A program made the translations under genes and the position numbers. A DNA stretch of 64,000 nucleotides, from NCBI RefSeq assembly GCF_027922365.1, contig NZ_BSFN01000003.1, positions 87,383-151,382 on the forward strand, given 5' to 3'. The DNA comes from Pseudomonas turukhanskensis (lineage in GTDB: Bacteria > Pseudomonadota > Gammaproteobacteria > Pseudomonadales > Pseudomonadaceae). Each line of letters opens with the position of its first letter. The stretch's first letter is position 1. The notes below the pieces were generated by a model. It worked only from the letters and a program-made list of their open reading frames with translations, was not told where the DNA came from and did no database searches. Positions 1-9,386 of this stretch are shown piece by piece.

Positions 1-207
1 GTGGAGCTGGCGGAAATCAGCGGCTCGGAAACCTTTCTGCATGTGCGCAACGAGCAGTTCGTGCTGGTGCTGCATTTGCCCGGCGTGCATGAGTACGACG
101 TGGATACCGCGATCCTCATCTATATCCCCACCCACAAGCTGTTTGTCTTCGCCGCCGATGGCCGCCTGATTCAGGCCCCCAGTCGCCGTGTCGGGAGGGT
201 TGCCTGA
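1..207 (+). CDS. glpS: ABC transporter ATP-binding protein, C-terminal fragment (GlpS-like)
   Basis: This is the last 68 residues of a protein that starts before the window. The fragment is beta-rich and looks like the C-terminal TOBE-type regulatory region of a CUT1-class sugar/polyol importer ATPase. Its TGA overlaps the ATG of the next ATPase gene (TGATG at 205-209), so the two are probably translationally coupled. Two different ATPases followed by two permeases, a DUF2160 protein and a large binding protein is the layout of the rhizobial glycerol importer GlpSTPQV. The name rests on this context because the nucleotide-binding domain lies outside the window. Confidence 0.7.
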   Translation: MELAEISGSETFLHVRNEQFVLVLHLPGVHEYDVDTAILIYIPTHKLFVFAADGRLIQAPSRRVGRVA

Positions 208-1316
208 TGGCCGAGATCCGTTTGCATCACCTGGCCCACAGCTACAGCAAAGCCCCCAGCGGCCCGGACGATTACGCCATTCGCGAGATGAACCATATCT
301 GGGAGCAGGGCGGCGCCTATGCGTTGCTGGGGCCGTCGGGCTGCGGCAAGTCGACCTTGCTCAACATCATTTCCGGTTTGCTCAGCCCCTCCGAAGGCGA
401 GGTGCAGTTCGACGGCAAGGTGGTAAATCTGCTGGCGCCGGAGGAGCGCAACATCGCTCAGGTTTTCCAGTTTCCGGTGGTGTACGACACCATGACGGTG
501 TTCGACAACCTGGCGTTTCCGCTGCGCAACCAGGGCATGAACGAAGCCAAGGTGCTGAGCAAGGTCAACGAGATTGCCGAGGTGCTGGACCTGCACCCGC
601 TGCTGCATAAAAAGGCCAAGAACCTCACGGCCGACGAGAAGCAGAAGGTGTCGATGGGCCGCGGGCTGGTGCGTGACGATGTGTCGGCGATTCTGTTCGA
701 CGAGCCGCTGACGGTGATCGACCCGCACCTCAAGTGGAAGTTGCGGCGCAAGCTCAAGCAGATTCACGAGCAGTTCAATATCACCATGGTCTACGTCACC
801 CATGATCAGCTGGAGGCCTCGACCTTCGCCGACAAGATTGCGGTGATGTTTGGCGGCCAGATCGTGCAGTTCGGCACGCCGCGTGAGCTGTTCGAACGGC
901 CAAGCCACACCTTTGTTGGCTACTTTATTGGCAGCCCCGGTATGAACCTGATCGACGTGACCCGCTGCGAGGGCGGGGTGACGTTCGGCAGCACGGTGTT
1001 GCCGTTAAGCGCCGCGCTTAACCAGCGTTTGGCCGCCCTGCCGCAGGCGCAACTGAAAGTCGGTATTCGCCCGGAGTTTATCCATATCTGGGACGGCCCT
1101 TACGACGATGCCCTGTGCGGCGAGGTGCAGCATGTCGAAGACCTGGGCACCTACAAAATTCTCACCCTCAACCTCGACGGCCAGCAGCTCAAAGTGCGTC
1201 TGCAGGAAGACCAACCGGTACCGCAGCAGCAGGTGTACCTGAGTTTTCCGGCGCAGTGGCTGATGGTGTATGCCGATGACTATTTAGTTGATGGGCAGGC
1301 GGAGGTGACGCCATGA
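207..1316 (+). CDS. glpT: Glycerol-type ABC importer ATPase (GlpT-like)
   Basis: A 369-residue ABC ATPase that should energise uptake through the two permeases downstream. Walker A GPSGCGKST is at residues 42-50 and Walker B ILFDEP at 162-167. The C-terminal third is a TOBE-like beta domain. The ABC signature is unusual: where LSGGQ is expected it reads LTADEKQ (about 140-146), a departure I recall as typical of this family. The partner ATPase just upstream presumably supplies the second half of the ATPase dimer. The gene overlaps its neighbours on both sides by 1-4 bases, which indicates one operon. Substrate (glycerol) is inferred from gene order, not from binding residues. Confidence 0.85.
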   Translation: MAEIRLHHLAHSYSKAPSGPDDYAIREMNHIWEQGGAYALLGPSGCGKSTLLNIISGLLSPSEGEVQFDGKVVNLLAPEERNIAQVFQFPVVYDTMTVFDNLAFPLRNQGMNEAKVLSKVNEIAEVLDLHPLLHKKAKNLTADEKQKVSMGRGLVRDDVSAILFDEPLTVIDPHLKWKLRRKLKQIHEQFNITMVYVTHDQLEASTFADKIAVMFGGQIVQFGTPRELFERPSHTFVGYFIGSPGMNLIDVTRCEGGVTFGSTVLPLSAALNQRLAALPQAQLKVGIRPEFIHIWDGPYDDALCGEVQHVEDLGTYKILTLNLDGQQLKVRLQEDQPVPQQQVYLSFPAQWLMVYADDYLVDGQAEVTP

Positions 1317-2176
1317 AGGTGCAAAACAACAAGGCCTGGTTTCTGGTGTTGCCGGTGTTTTTGCTGGTGGCCTTCAGCGCCATCGTGCCGATGATGACGG
1401 TGGTGAACTACTCGCTGCAGGATATTTTTGACCAGAGCAGCCGCTACTTTGTCGGTGCCGACTGGTACCGCCAGGTGCTGGCCGACCAGCGTTTGCACGA
1501 CTCGCTGCTGCGTCAGTTTATCTATTCGGCCTGCGTGCTGCTGATCGAAATTCCGCTGGGTATCGGCATCGCATTGTGCATGCCGACCAAGGGCAAGATG
1601 GCGTCCCTGGTGCTTATCGTGCTGGCCATTCCGCTGCTGATTCCGTGGAACGTGGTGGGCACCATCTGGCAGATTTTCGGCCGTGCCGACATCGGCCTGA
1701 TGGGCTACACGCTGAACAAGCTGGGCATTTCCTACAACTACGCGGCCAACACCGGCGATGCCTGGGCAACCGTGCTGATCATGGATGTGTGGCACTGGAC
1801 GTCGCTGGTGGCGCTGCTGTGCTACTCGGGCCTGCGTGCCATTCCCGATGTGTATTACCAGGCGGCGCGTATCGACCGTGCTTCGGCCTGGGCAGTGTTC
1901 CGGCATATCCAGTTGCCGAAGCTGAAAAGCGTGCTGCTGATCGCCGTGATGCTGCGCTTTATGGACAGCTTCATGATTTACACCGAGCCCTTCGTGCTTA
2001 CCGGCGGCGGGCCGGGCAATGCCACTACGTTCCTCAGCCAGACCCTGACGCAAATGGCCATCGGCCAGTTCGACCTGGGGCCTGCGGCGGCATTCTCGCT
2101 GGTGTACTTCCTCATCATTCTGTTGGTGTCGTGGGTGTTCTACACCGCCATGACCCACAACGATAAAAACCGCTGA
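1313..2176 (+). CDS. glpP: ABC importer permease (GlpP-like, MalF type)
   Basis: A 287-residue inner-membrane permease with about six hydrophobic segments, starting with one at residues 10-30. The cytoplasmic loop that contacts the ATPase carries the EAA-like stretch (YYQAARIDRASAWAVFRHI) about two thirds along the chain. It overlaps the ATPase gene by four bases (ATGA) and lies 8 bases before the second permease. Together the two permeases form the transport channel of the predicted glycerol importer. Length and topology are normal for a binding-protein-dependent permease. Confidence 0.88.
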   Translation: MKVQNNKAWFLVLPVFLLVAFSAIVPMMTVVNYSLQDIFDQSSRYFVGADWYRQVLADQRLHDSLLRQFIYSACVLLIEIPLGIGIALCMPTKGKMASLVLIVLAIPLLIPWNVVGTIWQIFGRADIGLMGYTLNKLGISYNYAANTGDAWATVLIMDVWHWTSLVALLCYSGLRAIPDVYYQAARIDRASAWAVFRHIQLPKLKSVLLIAVMLRFMDSFMIYTEPFVLTGGGPGNATTFLSQTLTQMAIGQFDLGPAAAFSLVYFLIILLVSWVFYTAMTHNDKNR

Positions 2177-2184
2177 GGCCGACC

Positions 2185-2985
<801 letters not shown>

Positions 2986-2995
2986 GGAGCTGACG

Positions 2996-3268
2996 ATGGA
3001 ATGGATGGCCTGGACGACCCCGACCGCCGCCTTTTTCGGCGCCATTGCCCTGCTGTTGGCGGGCATGACGGTGTGGGAGCTGCGCTCGCCCTGTGTGGAG
3101 CGCCGTGGGTTTCTGCCGATTGCCACCACCCGTGGCGATCGGTTGTTTATTGGTCTTCTCGGAAGCGCTTACCTGCATCTGCTGGTGATTGGCGCGACTG
3201 AATGGAGCATCTGGGTGGCGAGTGCGCTGTCCCTGGTGTGGCTGTTGGCTGTGATGCGTTGGGGGTAG
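2996..3268 (+). CDS. DUF2160 family small membrane protein
   Basis: A 90-residue protein with two to three predicted membrane segments and a conserved-looking middle (SPCVERRGFLPIATTRGDR). The ATG at 2996 is chosen because it has a good GAGGAGC ribosome site and follows the permease stop by 10 bases; an upstream in-frame start would overlap the permease. Proteins of this family are found between the permeases and the binding protein of GlpSTPQV-like importers, which is the position here. Its role is unknown; an accessory subunit of the transporter is a reasonable guess. Confidence 0.8.
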   Translation: MEWMAWTTPTAAFFGAIALLLAGMTVWELRSPCVERRGFLPIATTRGDRLFIGLLGSAYLHLLVIGATEWSIWVASALSLVWLLAVMRWG

Positions 3269-3348
3269 CCAACGGCGGGCCGGAGCTGCCGTTGTTGGGC
3301 CGGCCTTGAGCGTTTGGTGCCCCACCTAATAATTACCAGGAGGTGTCT

Positions 3349-5091
3349 ATGTTCAACAAAAACAACAAACTGCGACATAGCGTGACGTTGGCGGCGATGT
3401 TCGCCCTGAGTGGCTTGAGTGCAACAGCCTGGGCAGACTCTTACGAAGACGCGGCGAAAAAATGGATTGGCGCAGAGTTCAAGCCGTCCACCCTGACGCC
3501 CGAACAGCAATTGGATGAGCTGAAGTGGTTTATCAAAGCCGCCGAGCCGTTCCGTGGCATGAAGATCAACGTGGTGTCGGAAACCCTGACCACCCACGAA
3601 TACGAGTCCAAGGTGCTGGCCAAGGCCTTTAGGGAAATCACCGGCATCGAGCTGACCCACGACCTGCTGCAAGAAGGCGACGTGGTGGAAAAACTGCAAA
3701 CCCAGATGCAGTCAGACAAAAATATCTACGACGGCTGGGTTAACGACTCCGACCTGATCGGCACCCACTTTCGCTATGGCAAGACAGAATCGATCACCGA
3801 CCTGATGGCCAACGAGGGCAAGAACTTCACCTCACCAACCCTGGACCTGAAAGACTTTATCGGCCTGTCGTTCACCACCGCGCCAGACGGCAAGCTGTAT
3901 CAATTGCCCGACCAGCAATTTGCCAACCTTTACTGGTTCCGCGCCGACTGGTTTGAGCGCCCGGAACTGAAGGCCAAATTCAAAGAGAAGTACGGCTATG
4001 AGCTGGGCGTGCCGGTGAACTGGTCTGCCTATGAAGACATCGCCAAATTCTTCAGCGAAGACGTCAAGGAAATCGACGGCAAACGCGTATACGGCCACAT
4101 GGATTACGGCAAGAAAGACCCATCGCTGGGCTGGCGCTTTACCGACGCCTGGTTCTCCATGGCCGGCGGCGGCGACAAGGGTCTGCCCAACGGCTTGCCG
4201 GTGGACGAGTGGGGCATTCGTGTGGAGGACTGCCACCCGGTGGGCTCCAGCGTGACCCGCGGCGGCGACACCAACGGCCCGGCGGCTGTGTTTGCTACGC
4301 AGAAATACGTGGACTGGATGCGCGCCTATGCGCCACCGGAAGCGCAGGGCATGACGTTCTCGGAGTCCGGCCCGGTGCCGGCGCAAGGCAACATCGCCCA
4401 GCAGATCTTCTGGTACACCGCCTTTACCGCCGACATGACCAAACCGGGCCTGCCGGTGGTAAACGCCGACGGCACGCCGAAATGGCGGATGGCGCCGTCG
4501 CCACGTGGCCCGTACTGGGAAGAGGGCATGAAGCTGGGGTATCAGGACGTGGGCTCCTGGACCTTCCTCAAGTCCACGCCAGAGAAACAACGTTTGGCGG
4601 CCTGGCTGTATGCGCAGTTTGTGACGTCGAAAACCGTGTCGCTGAAGAAAACCATCCTCGGTCTGACGCCGATTCGTGAATCGGACATCAACTCGCAAGC
4701 CATGACCGACATGGCGCCCAAGCTCGGTGGCCTGGTTGAGTTCTACCGCAGCCCGGCGCGCGTGCAATGGACGCCGACCGGCACCAACGTGCCGGACTAC
4801 CCGCGTTTGGCGCAGCTGTGGTGGAGCCATATCTCGGAAGCAGCCAGCGGCGAGAAAACCCCGCAAGAAGCGCTGGACGGTTTGGCCAAAGACCAGGATG
4901 CGATCATGACGCGGCTTGAGCGCTCAAAAGTGCAGCCGATTTGCGGTCCGAAAATGAATCCGGAACGGGATGCGCAATACTGGTTCGACCAACCTGGCGC
5001 ACCGAAGCCGAAACTGGCTAACGAGAAGCCTAAAGGCGAGACCGTTAACTACAACGAGCTGTTGAAACAGTGGGAAGCGGCGCGTAAGTAA
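3349..5091 (+). CDS. glpV: Periplasmic substrate-binding protein of glycerol-type importer (GlpV-like)
   Basis: A 580-residue extracellular solute-binding protein, larger than typical sugar-binding proteins (about 400) but normal for GlpV. The start at 3349 is preceded at ideal spacing by a perfect AGGAGG (3338-3343); the GTG two codons upstream overlaps that ribosome site and is rejected. An N-terminal signal peptide with a hydrophobic core and ATAWA cleavage motif is followed by DSYEDAAKKW. It captures substrate in the periplasm for the permease/ATPase complex encoded upstream. An 80-base gap separates it from the DUF2160 gene, which may hold an extra expression control site. Confidence 0.85.
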   Translation: MFNKNNKLRHSVTLAAMFALSGLSATAWADSYEDAAKKWIGAEFKPSTLTPEQQLDELKWFIKAAEPFRGMKINVVSETLTTHEYESKVLAKAFREITGIELTHDLLQEGDVVEKLQTQMQSDKNIYDGWVNDSDLIGTHFRYGKTESITDLMANEGKNFTSPTLDLKDFIGLSFTTAPDGKLYQLPDQQFANLYWFRADWFERPELKAKFKEKYGYELGVPVNWSAYEDIAKFFSEDVKEIDGKRVYGHMDYGKKDPSLGWRFTDAWFSMAGGGDKGLPNGLPVDEWGIRVEDCHPVGSSVTRGGDTNGPAAVFATQKYVDWMRAYAPPEAQGMTFSESGPVPAQGNIAQQIFWYTAFTADMTKPGLPVVNADGTPKWRMAPSPRGPYWEEGMKLGYQDVGSWTFLKSTPEKQRLAAWLYAQFVTSKTVSLKKTILGLTPIRESDINSQAMTDMAPKLGGLVEFYRSPARVQWTPTGTNVPDYPRLAQLWWSHISEAASGEKTPQEALDGLAKDQDAIMTRLERSKVQPICGPKMNPERDAQYWFDQPGAPKPKLANEKPKGETVNYNELLKQWEAARK

Positions 5092-5113
5092 CTGGCGCTT
5101 TTCTCGCGGCAAT

Positions 5114-5148
5114 AAAAAACGGCACCTCGCGGGGTGCCGTTTTTTTTG
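5114..5148. terminator. Bidirectional intrinsic terminator between glpV and folD
   Basis: A GC-rich stem (GGCACC/GGTGCC) is flanked by an A run on the left and eight T on the right, so it can end transcription from both the importer operon and folD, which converge here. Confidence 0.9.
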
Positions 5149-5159
5149 CCCTGTTGCGC

Positions 5160-6014
5160 TTAGTCGTGCAAATGCTCGGCGGCGTACAGGGTGTTTTCCA
5201 GCAGGCACGCGCGGGTCATTGGGCCTACGCCGCCCGGCACCGGGGTAATCCAGCCGGCGCGGGGCAGGGCGGTGTCATACACCACGTCGCCCACCAGCTT
5301 GCCGTCTTCCTGACGGTTGATGCCGACGTCGATGACAATGGCGCCCGGCTTGATCCACTCACCTTTGACCAGGCCCGGCTTGCCGGCGGCAACCACGACC
5401 AGATCGGCACGGCCCACGTGGCCAGCCAGGTCTTTGGTGAAACGGTGGGTGACGGTAACGGTGCAGCCGGCCAGCAGCAGCTCCATGGCCATGGGGCGAC
5501 CGACGATATTGGAGGCGCCGACGATGACTGCGTCCATGCCGTACAGATCGGCGCCGGTGCTGGCCAGCAGGGTCATGATGCCCTTGGGCGTGCACGGGCG
5601 TAGCAGCGGGATGCGCTGGGCCAGGCGACCGATATTGAAAGGATGGAACCCGTCGACATCTTTATCGGGGCGAATGCGTTCGAGCAGTTGCGAGGCGTCC
5701 AGGTGCTCTGGCAGCGGCAACTGCAGGAGGATGCCATCGATGGTGGCGTCATCATTGAGGCGGTCGATCAGCTCGCGCAGCTCGTCCTGGCCGGTGCTGG
5801 CCGGCAGATCATACGCGTGGGAAAGAAAGCCGACTTCTTCGCAGTCTTTACGCTTGTGCGAAACATACACCTGCGATGCGGGATCGCTGCCTACCAGGAT
5901 TACAGCGAGGCCCGGGGTACGAAGACCTTGCTCGCTGCGTTCGGCGACACGTTGGGCGATCTGCTTGCGCAGGCTAGCGGCGATCGCCTTGCCGTCGATA
6001 AGTTGTGCGGTCAT
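5160..6014 (-). CDS. folD: Methylenetetrahydrofolate dehydrogenase / cyclohydrolase FolD
   Basis: A bifunctional 284-residue enzyme interconverting 5,10-methylene-, methenyl- and 10-formyl-tetrahydrofolate in the cytoplasm. The catalytic-lysine motif YVSHKRKDC is at residues 50-58 (Lys54, matching Lys56 of E. coli), followed by the substrate-loop QLPLP, the VDGFHPFN motif, the NADP-binding [10 protein letters not shown] and C-terminal [11 protein letters not shown]. Length is standard. The order folD then tRNA-Arg/His/Leu then tig is conserved in Pseudomonas. Confidence 0.98.
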   Translation of the reverse strand: MTAQLIDGKAIAASLRKQIAQRVAERSEQGLRTPGLAVILVGSDPASQVYVSHKRKDCEEVGFLSHAYDLPASTGQDELRELIDRLNDDATIDGILLQLPLPEHLDASQLLERIRPDKDVDGFHPFNIGRLAQRIPLLRPCTPKGIMTLLASTGADLYGMDAVIVGASNIVGRPMAMELLLAGCTVTVTHRFTKDLAGHVGRADLVVVAAGKPGLVKGEWIKPGAIVIDVGINRQEDGKLVGDVVYDTALPRAGWITPVPGGVGPMTRACLLENTLYAAEHLHD

Positions 6015-6146
6015 GACGCTTGGTTAACCATCGGAAATGATTGAAAAAGGACGCGCATTCTCGCATGGCCGCTCGGGCGGGCAAAGGCTGGCGGTCAGCA
6101 TTTTCCCGTAACTCCTTTATCTCACTGAATTTTTTACGTTTTAGTG

Positions 6147-6173
6147 TTGACGAGTGCGGAGCTCGTCTATAAC
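6147..6173 (+). promoter_or_regulatory. Candidate promoter of the tRNA operon
   Basis: TTGACG (6147-6152) and TATAAC (6168-6173) are separated by 15 bases and followed by a GC-rich discriminator, as expected for a stable-RNA promoter. The first tRNA begins 28 bases downstream. The spacer is one to two bases short of ideal. Confidence 0.55.
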
Positions 6174-6201
6174 ATTCGCCCCGCTTGTCGAGCACAGCCA
6201 A

Positions 6202-6278
6202 GTGCCCGTAGCTCAGCTGGATAGAGCATCCGCCTTCTAAGCGGATGGTCGCAGGTTCGAGTCCTGCCGGGCACGCCA
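6202..6278 (+). tRNA. tRNA-Arg (anticodon TCT)
   Basis: A 77-nt cloverleaf with acceptor GTGCCCG/CGGGCAC, anticodon stem TCCGC/GCGGA, loop CTTCTAA giving anticodon TCT (reads AGA), a T-loop GTTCGAGTC and an encoded CCA. It is the first gene of a three-tRNA cluster. Confidence 0.97.
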
Positions 6279-6344
6279 TTAGGCTGTTTGGCAATACAAG
6301 CAAAGGTGTTGAAAAACACCGCAGTACAGCAATAACGCAATATG

Positions 6345-6420
6345 GTGGGCGTAGCTCAGTTGGTAGAGCACAGGATTGTGACTCCTGTTGTCGTGGGTTC
6401 GATCCCCATCGTCCACCCCA
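6345..6420 (+). tRNA. tRNA-His (anticodon GTG)
   Basis: Acceptor GTGGGCG pairs with CGTCCAC. The base before it (6344) is G and the discriminator is C, giving the extra G-1:C73 pair characteristic of tRNA-His. The anticodon stem is CAGGA/TCCTG with loop TTGTGAC. CCA is encoded. Confidence 0.97.
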
Positions 6421-6427
6421 TATTCGA

Positions 6428-6461
6428 AAAGACGCCAGACCTTAATCAGTCTGGCGTCTTT
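6428..6461. terminator. Hairpin between tRNA-His and tRNA-Leu
   Basis: A 13-bp perfect stem AAAGACGCCAGAC/GTCTGGCGTCTTT with an 8-base loop. It has terminator or processing-site character and lies inside the tRNA cluster, so it may set the ratio of tRNA-Leu to the upstream tRNAs or guide RNase cleavage. Confidence 0.7.
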
Positions 6462-6474
6462 GCTTCAAAGCTTC

Positions 6475-6559
6475 GCGGACGTGGTGGAATTGGTAGACAC
6501 ACTGGATTTAGGTTCCAGCGCCGCAAGGCGTGAGAGTTCGAGTCTCTCCGTCCGCACCA
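6475..6559 (+). tRNA. tRNA-Leu (anticodon TAG), prophage attachment site
   Basis: An 85-nt type II tRNA with a long variable arm, acceptor GCGGACG/CGTCCGC, anticodon stem CTGGA/TCCAG, loop TTTAGGT (anticodon TAG) and encoded CCA. The last 18 bases are repeated at 43861-43878, so the 3' end present here is the copy carried in by the phage, which restores a full gene after integration. Confidence 0.97.
6542..6559 (+). repeat. attL core (18-bp direct repeat)
   Basis: GTCTCTCCGTCCGCACCA forms the 3' end of tRNA-Leu and recurs exactly at 43861-43878. The bases just outside the repeat differ on both sides, fixing its length at 18. Confidence 0.93.
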
Positions 6560-6605
6560 ACAAGTGTTTCGCTGAGTTCCGCTGGATTACGCGAAGCCAC
6601 AGAAC

Positions 6606-6630
6606 AAGCCGCCTAGAGCGGCTTTTTCTT
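6606..6630 (+). terminator. Phage-supplied terminator after tRNA-Leu
   Basis: AAGCCGC/GCGGCTT stem with a five-base loop and a T run. The native tRNA terminator was displaced to 43902-43934 by integration; this one replaces it. Confidence 0.8.
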
Positions 6631-6721
6631 TGTCTGGAGTTTCGCTTTCTTTCGCCATCATCCGCACTCTGGATGTACATTACCTAGTACATTCCGAATT
6701 CGAGCTGCAGGTGATGTACAG

Positions 6722-7966
6722 ATGCCCCTCACCGACACCGCTGTGCGGCAGGCCAAGCCCGCCGAAAAAGACTTCACCCTCAAAGACGGCGACGGCCTGG
6801 CCCTGTTCATTGCCACCAATGGCAACAAGAGCTGGCACTTTCGGTTCACGCTGCATAGCAAGCCGGCGCGCATCTCGCTTGGGACCTATCCCGAGATCAG
6901 TTTGAAGGACGCCCGTGAGCGCCGCGACAAGGCTCGATCGTTGGTTGCAAAGGGTATTGATCCCCGTCTTGAGCGCCGCAGAGAGCAGCAAGAAGCTGGG
7001 GTAGGTGCCGCGAATACCTTCGAAGCAGTCGCGAACCGTTGGTACGAGTTCAAGGCCCCGCGGCTGACGGACGGCCGGAAGGGGAGTGCGGCCCAGTCGC
7101 GCCGTTACCTAGACAAAGATTTGATCCCGGTACTGGGGAAGATTCCTGTCGCCGATGTACGTCGCTCGGATGTACTGATGGCTGTACGTCGTGTCGAAGC
7201 CCGCAAGGCGTTAAACGTCGCCGAGAAGTGCCGCACCTGGTTGAATCAGATCTTCCGATTCGCTATCGCCGAGGGACTGCTCGAGCTGAACCCGGCGTCC
7301 GACCTCGATATCATTGCCGCTGCCCAGCCGCCGGTGCAGCACAATCCGATTCTACGGCGCGAAGAACTGCCGGCCTTCCTGGCCAAGCTGAAGGATTTCC
7401 CAGGGCTGGAAATGACACGCATCGCTGTACGCCTCCTGTTGCTCACCGGCGTGCGCACGGGTGAGCTTAGGAATGCATCGCCTGATCAGTTCGACCTCGA
7501 AGCGGGCCTGTGGTCCATCCCTCCTGAAGGAGTGAAGCAGCTACGGAGCCGGGTGAGGACCGAAGGCGGAGCGATACCTTCTTACCTGGTACCGCTGCCC
7601 AGGCAGGCCGTGGAGGAGCTCCGCAAGCTGAAGACTATGACCGGCAAAGGTCGCTACGTCTTCGCCGGCCGAAACGATCCGAGCCGCCCCATGAGCGAAA
7701 ACACCGTAAATGCCGCCATCAAGAAGATGGGGTACGAGGGCAAGCTGACTGGGCACGGCATTCGCGGCACGATTTCTACGGCGCTTAACGAAATGGGATA
7801 CAACGCTGATTGGATCGAGGCGCAGCTTTCGCACGCCGGCGAGAACAAGGTTCGGGGCAGTTACAACCACGCCCAGTACGTGGAGCAGCGGCGGGAAATG
7901 ATGCAGGCCTGGGCCGATGGTTTGGACGTGCTATGCATTAGCTCCGCTCAAGTGCTCAATCAATGA
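6722..7966 (+). CDS. int: Tyrosine integrase, P4 type with DUF4102 N-terminus
   Basis: A 414-residue site-specific recombinase that catalyses integration and excision at the tRNA-Leu att site. The N-terminal arm-binding domain (about 1-90) is of the DUF4102 kind, and a SAM-like core-binding domain covers about 100-190. The catalytic domain holds Arg245 in TGVRTGEL, His345 and Arg348 in HGIRG, His371 in LSHAG and the nucleophile Tyr381 in GSYNHAQY. Its location beside attL and its rightward orientation match tRNA-targeting integrases. Repeats of GATGTACA lie just upstream and again near attR and may be its arm sites. Confidence 0.96.
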   Translation: MPLTDTAVRQAKPAEKDFTLKDGDGLALFIATNGNKSWHFRFTLHSKPARISLGTYPEISLKDARERRDKARSLVAKGIDPRLERRREQQEAGVGAANTFEAVANRWYEFKAPRLTDGRKGSAAQSRRYLDKDLIPVLGKIPVADVRRSDVLMAVRRVEARKALNVAEKCRTWLNQIFRFAIAEGLLELNPASDLDIIAAAQPPVQHNPILRREELPAFLAKLKDFPGLEMTRIAVRLLLLTGVRTGELRNASPDQFDLEAGLWSIPPEGVKQLRSRVRTEGGAIPSYLVPLPRQAVEELRKLKTMTGKGRYVFAGRNDPSRPMSENTVNAAIKKMGYEGKLTGHGIRGTISTALNEMGYNADWIEAQLSHAGENKVRGSYNHAQYVEQRREMMQAWADGLDVLCISSAQVLNQ

Positions 7967-7976
7967 GGGGCGACTA

Positions 7977-8699
7977 ATGCTTTGCGAATACTTCCGTTAC
8001 ATAGACCTAAAGGGCGTCTACGAAGAGCTGGAAGGGTTCTCTATGTTCAAAACCCGCACGCTTTCCAACATCCCAGACCAGTTCGCTGAAACTTTGAAGA
8101 CAGTCTTCGAGGATTTAGCGTATGCGGCTTGTTATGGCATAGAAGAATGGAAGGATCTAGAGCCGATAGACCTTGCTGCCGAAGTCGGAGACATAATTGA
8201 AAGGGATCTTGAAATAATCGCCCACGCATCGAAACTAAGCGCACCCACCCGCCGATCTTCGTCACGGACGGCAATCAGCGTGCTTACAACTCTGTCCGTA
8301 CATGTCTCTTTTGGCGATTTTGATTATTGGCAGAAAACAAGCCTGCTTGCTTATCAATACGATTTGCTTTGCTGGCTTTATAGCAGAAATAAAATTCCCG
8401 AGGCATTTGAAGTTTACGAGCTTATTCTTCGAACTTTCAGCGAGCTTTCGGCTGACTTTTCCCACGATTTATCTACCCAAGCTCAAAAAGAAAAAATCTC
8501 AGAAGCTGCTAGAACGCGAGCACTTAAACGCCACGCTCCGACCAACAAAATCAAACATCAGCTACTTGAAGAGTGGCGTAACACGTCCAGCGAATATGAA
8601 AGCCGAGCCGACTTTTGCCGCATTGTGTCCAGGCGCGAAGGGCTAAAGGAGCGAACGGTCTATGAGTGGATACAGAAACTCGGAGCAGCGAACGACTGA
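7977..8699 (+). CDS. Unknown accessory protein with C-terminal helix-turn-helix-like region
   Basis: A 240-residue protein of unknown family. The ATG at 7977 has a GAGGGG ribosome site and lies 10 bases after the integrase stop, so the two may be co-transcribed. Residues 1-180 look helical with no motif I recognise. The last 60 residues, rich in charge (RALKRHAPTNKIKHQLLEEW, then RADFCRIVSRREGLKERTVYEWIQK), resemble the C-terminal DNA-binding tails of hypothetical proteins on other mobile elements. Its base composition is clearly more AT-rich than that of the surrounding phage genes. This position next to the integrase often carries cargo such as exclusion or defence genes, but no function can be assigned. 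Confidence 0.7.
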   Translation: MLCEYFRYIDLKGVYEELEGFSMFKTRTLSNIPDQFAETLKTVFEDLAYAACYGIEEWKDLEPIDLAAEVGDIIERDLEIIAHASKLSAPTRRSSSRTAISVLTTLSVHVSFGDFDYWQKTSLLAYQYDLLCWLYSRNKIPEAFEVYELILRTFSELSADFSHDLSTQAQKEKISEAARTRALKRHAPTNKIKHQLLEEWRNTSSEYESRADFCRIVSRREGLKERTVYEWIQKLGAAND

Positions 8700-8889
8700 C
8701 AGACTTACGGTTTGCCGCGCAAACTGTACAGTCAGCGCCGCATTCTGTACGCCCTACGATGCAGCCCGGACTGTAAGCAAAACTTGATGGCAGCCAGCAT
8801 TCCCATCGTCGATTTCTTAAAACGCCTCGGGAGGCGCAGACGATGGCAAGCACTACCATTACCCCGGTCGCATGTACGAAGGTGCAGCA

Positions 8890-9111
8890 ATGAGCCTTCC
8901 TGCCAACGAAGCCGCGGACCACGGCAACCGCCTCTCGATATCCGGCTTGGCACTTGAAGCCATCGCAGACCTACTTGGGCTCGATGGGAGCGAGCATCAT
9001 CTTTCCGGAGCGCAGGTCTACGGATTGGCCTGTGCGGTTCACGCCATCGGAACATCGATACGTGACCAGGGCACAGCGCTTTGCGAAAGCGCAGATAGTG
9101 GAACGGTATAA
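8890..9111 (+). CDS. Small conserved-looking phage protein, unknown function
   Basis: 73 residues from the ATG at 8890 (MSLPANEAADHGNRLSISGL...). It is acidic to neutral and helical, with no membrane segment and no catalytic motif. It converges on the leftward AlpA gene. The 190-base gap before it contains the palindrome ACTGTACAGT but no obvious gene. I have an impression of similar short proteins in other Pseudomonas prophages but cannot name a family. Confidence 0.55.
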   Translation: MSLPANEAADHGNRLSISGLALEAIADLLGLDGSEHHLSGAQVYGLACAVHAIGTSIRDQGTALCESADSGTV

Positions 9112-9176
9112 TTAGCACTTCTTGTGGGCACCTCGGTCTTCTAGACAACGAGGCTACGTTGGTCTTTCAGCACAAC

Positions 9177-9386
9177 TTATCTCGCCGCTTCAACTTTCGC
9201 TCTCGTCCAAGCGCATATCTCACTACGCACCCAAGCAACGGCGCGACCGCCTAGCGGTACCTGTTTGGGGAAGGTACCGGCATTCGCTAGTTTGTAGATC
9301 GTCGTCGTGCCCAAGCCCGTCATCCGCTTCACCTCAGGCAGACGAACGAATTCCACGACTTCGTTATCTTGGGGCGAGCTAGTCAT
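9177..9386 (-). CDS. AlpA-family DNA-binding protein / probable excisionase
   Basis: 69 residues from the ATG at 9386, which has a GGAGG ribosome site 10 bases upstream; the longer reading frame is rejected. It carries the AlpA/MerR-like winged helix-turn-helix pattern: VRLPEVKRMTGLGTTTIYKLANAGTFP, then PLGGRAVAWVRSEICAWTRAKV. AlpA-type proteins act as integrase-directing excisionases or activators. Here it is the last gene of a four-gene leftward operon headed by the LuxR-type regulator, which would tie excision to that regulator. The upstream gene overlaps its start by 8 bases. Confidence 0.88.
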   Translation of the reverse strand: MTSSPQDNEVVEFVRLPEVKRMTGLGTTTIYKLANAGTFPKQVPLGGRAVAWVRSEICAWTRAKVEAAR

